Shown here piece after piece: positions 6,810-7,444 of a stretch of 7,444 bases of DNA. Both the position numbers and the translations under genes were made by a program. The notes under the pieces are model-generated. The model saw only the letters and a list, made by a program, of their open reading frames with translations. It had not been told where the DNA came from and searched no databases. The stretch comes from Comamonadaceae bacterium. Its GTDB lineage: Bacteria; Pseudomonadota; Gammaproteobacteria; Burkholderiales; Burkholderiaceae_C. Position 1 is the stretch's first letter. Each line of letters begins with the position of its first letter. The stretch spans positions 1-7,444 of the forward strand of contig CANGML010000077.1 in the NCBI GenBank assembly GCA_947454585.1. Direction: 5' to 3'.

Positions 6810-6840
6810 AAAACGCACGATGGTTAGATCGTGCGTTTTT
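6810..6840. terminator. Bidirectional intrinsic terminator
   Basis: A perfect 12-base-pair stem, AAAACGCACGAT (6810-6821) with ATCGTGCGTTTT (6828-6839), surrounds a six-base loop GGTTAG. On the plus strand the stem ends in five T; on the minus strand it ends GCGTTTTGC, so it can work in both directions. The only genes reading into it within the window are those of the minus-strand toxin-antitoxin pair, whose last stop is at 6908. It separates that unit from the small exported genes. A closer stop codon at 6853 suggests it may originally have served another gene. Confidence 0.8.
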
Positions 6841-6852
6841 AGGCGGGGTAGA

Positions 6853-6930
6853 TTAATTCCACATGGCGGTGTCCAGCAGGTCTTCGTCGATGGCGCGCCA
6901 ATGACACTCAGTTATTACGCTTGACTGCGC
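6853..6930 (-). pseudogene. Possible 3' remnant of a lost gene before the terminator
   Basis: A minus-strand frame open for 25 codons ends in TAA at 6855-6853, only 13 bases before the terminator stem. Its end reads ECHWRAIDEDLLDTAMWN, which looks like the acidic C-terminus of a real protein. The HW-x-x-IDED pattern loosely recalls the end of DUF2442-type proteins, a weak impression. It has no ATG near its beginning, it overlaps the last codons of relE in another frame, and an in-frame stop lies just upstream at 6933-6931. It may be the tail of a gene replaced when the toxin-antitoxin pair arrived, or chance. Confidence 0.25.
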
Positions 6931-7201
6931 TCAGGTAAGTCGCATCGTGATCTCGCCTGCCAATCGCAATAACCAGCACCACAAGCCTTCGGTCAATCAC
7001 CTCGTAAACGAGCCTGTAGCCAACATCACGCAGCTTAACCTTGTAAGTGTTTTCTAAATCACCACGCAGTCGAGCGGATGGTACGTGTGGCGCTTGTAGC
7101 CGCTTGGCCAATACTTTTTGAAGCTGCGCCTTGATTGAGCCGTCTAGTTTTTTCCATTCCTTGAGTGCGAGCTCATGAAACTCAAGGTTATAGGTCTTCA
7201 A
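6908..7201 (-). CDS. relE: RelE-type toxin (ribosome-dependent mRNA interferase)
   Basis: A 97-residue protein that aligns by eye with E. coli RelE over almost its whole length with an offset of two. The match includes LALKEWKKLD at 11-20, RLRG at 44-47, YKVKLRDVGYRLVYEVID at 53-70 and AVKR at 92-95. The residues matching RelE's Lys52, Lys54, Arg61, Arg81 and Tyr87 are all present (Lys54, Lys56, Arg63, Arg83, Tyr89), so an active toxin that cuts mRNA in the ribosomal A site is predicted. The start codon is TTG (7201-7199), preceded by AAGG six bases upstream; no ATG is available nearby. The gene overlaps the antitoxin's end by 14 bases, so translation is coupled and the weaker start should keep toxin below antitoxin. 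Transcription probably ends at the hairpin at 6810-6840. Confidence 0.93.
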   Translation of the reverse strand: MKTYNLEFHELALKEWKKLDGSIKAQLQKVLAKRLQAPHVPSARLRGDLENTYKVKLRDVGYRLVYEVIDRRLVVLVIAIGRRDHDATYLSAVKRNN

Positions 7202-7442
7202 GCTTCACCTTGACTGTTTTTCCACCTGCACGGGTTTTGACTATTTTTGTCAGAGCTGCGTCTTCCAGTTGCTCCAGCATGTCCTCATAGGTGGCCGCCG
7301 AAATCAAATAGGCAGCAGGTTTGTTGTGGTTCAAAACAGCAACAGGCGACTGGTTTGCCACTTCAATGACCTCGGACGGATTGCGCCGCAGGTCAGTCAT
7401 GCTGACTGTGTTTCGAGCAAAGATGGTTTGAGTAATAGACAT
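7188..7442 (-). CDS. Phd/YefM-family antitoxin
   Basis: An 84-residue protein, complete, with its ATG (7442-7440) two bases inside the right edge, so its ribosome site and promoter are outside. The N-terminal half is the Phd/YefM DNA-binding fold: VSMTDLRRNPSEVIEVA at about 13-29, then SPVAVLNHNKPAAYLIS at 32-48 and the ATYEDMLEQLED helix at 50-61. The charged C-terminal tail (TRAGGKTVKVKLEDL, 70-84) should wrap the toxin. Antitoxins of this family bind and neutralise the toxin and repress their own promoter together with it, with control relieved by protease degradation. It is paired here with a RelE toxin rather than YoeB or Doc, as in StbD/StbE-type modules. Confidence 0.9.
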   Translation of the reverse strand: MSITQTIFARNTVSMTDLRRNPSEVIEVANQSPVAVLNHNKPAAYLISAATYEDMLEQLEDAALTKIVKTRAGGKTVKVKLEDL

Positions 7443-7444
7443 AA

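Noticed and set aside
1..7444. CRISPR arrays, insertion sequences, tRNA or rRNA genes, prophage genes
   Set aside because: No regularly spaced repeats, transposase motifs, terminal inverted repeats or cloverleaf-like segments were seen on either strand.

Overview
The window looks like ordinary chromosomal DNA from a betaproteobacterium, most likely a Comamonadaceae relative (order Burkholderiales). This is an inference from the moderately high GC content, the codon choice and the general character of the proteins; there is no rRNA or other marker to fix it.

Layout from left to right. (1) Positions 1-2130, minus strand: an AmpG-type muropeptide permease followed by a nitronate monooxygenase-family flavoprotein. 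The two are joined by an ATGA stop/start overlap, and the second gene runs off the left edge. (2) Positions 2167-2997, plus strand: an exported M48 zinc metalloprotease, divergent from ampG with only 36 bases between the start codons. (3) Positions 3002-3640, minus strand: a YcbL/GloC-type glyoxalase II metallohydrolase, converging on the protease gene with 4 bases between them. (4) Positions 3687-6090, minus strand: a two-component system. A LuxR/NarL-type response regulator comes first and overlaps by 8 bases a hybrid histidine kinase with a six-helix membrane sensor and a C-terminal receiver. (5) Positions 6220-6764, minus strand: a 108-residue exported protein of unknown function, preceded by a possible 50-residue exported peptide and a candidate sigma70 promoter. 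(6) Positions 6810-6930: a bidirectional hairpin terminator, with what may be the 3' end of a lost gene just before it. (7) Positions 6908-7442, minus strand: a toxin-antitoxin pair made of a RelE-type mRNA interferase, with all the catalytic positions of E. coli RelE and a TTG start, and a Phd/YefM-type antitoxin.

How the genes fit together. AmpG (muropeptide import) and the exported M48 protease (envelope protein turnover) both concern the cell envelope, but their partnership is not shown by the sequence. The response regulator and kinase form one translationally coupled signalling unit. The glyoxalase gene 46 bases downstream may be read from the same transcript. The small exported gene or genes lie directly upstream of the signalling unit on the same strand and are candidates for its target or input. 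The toxin-antitoxin pair at the right end is an accessory element.

I found no CRISPR array, insertion sequence, tRNA, rRNA or prophage gene. Nothing here clearly amounts to a new system. The least explained part is the small exported locus at 6220-6764 and its position beside the two-component system.
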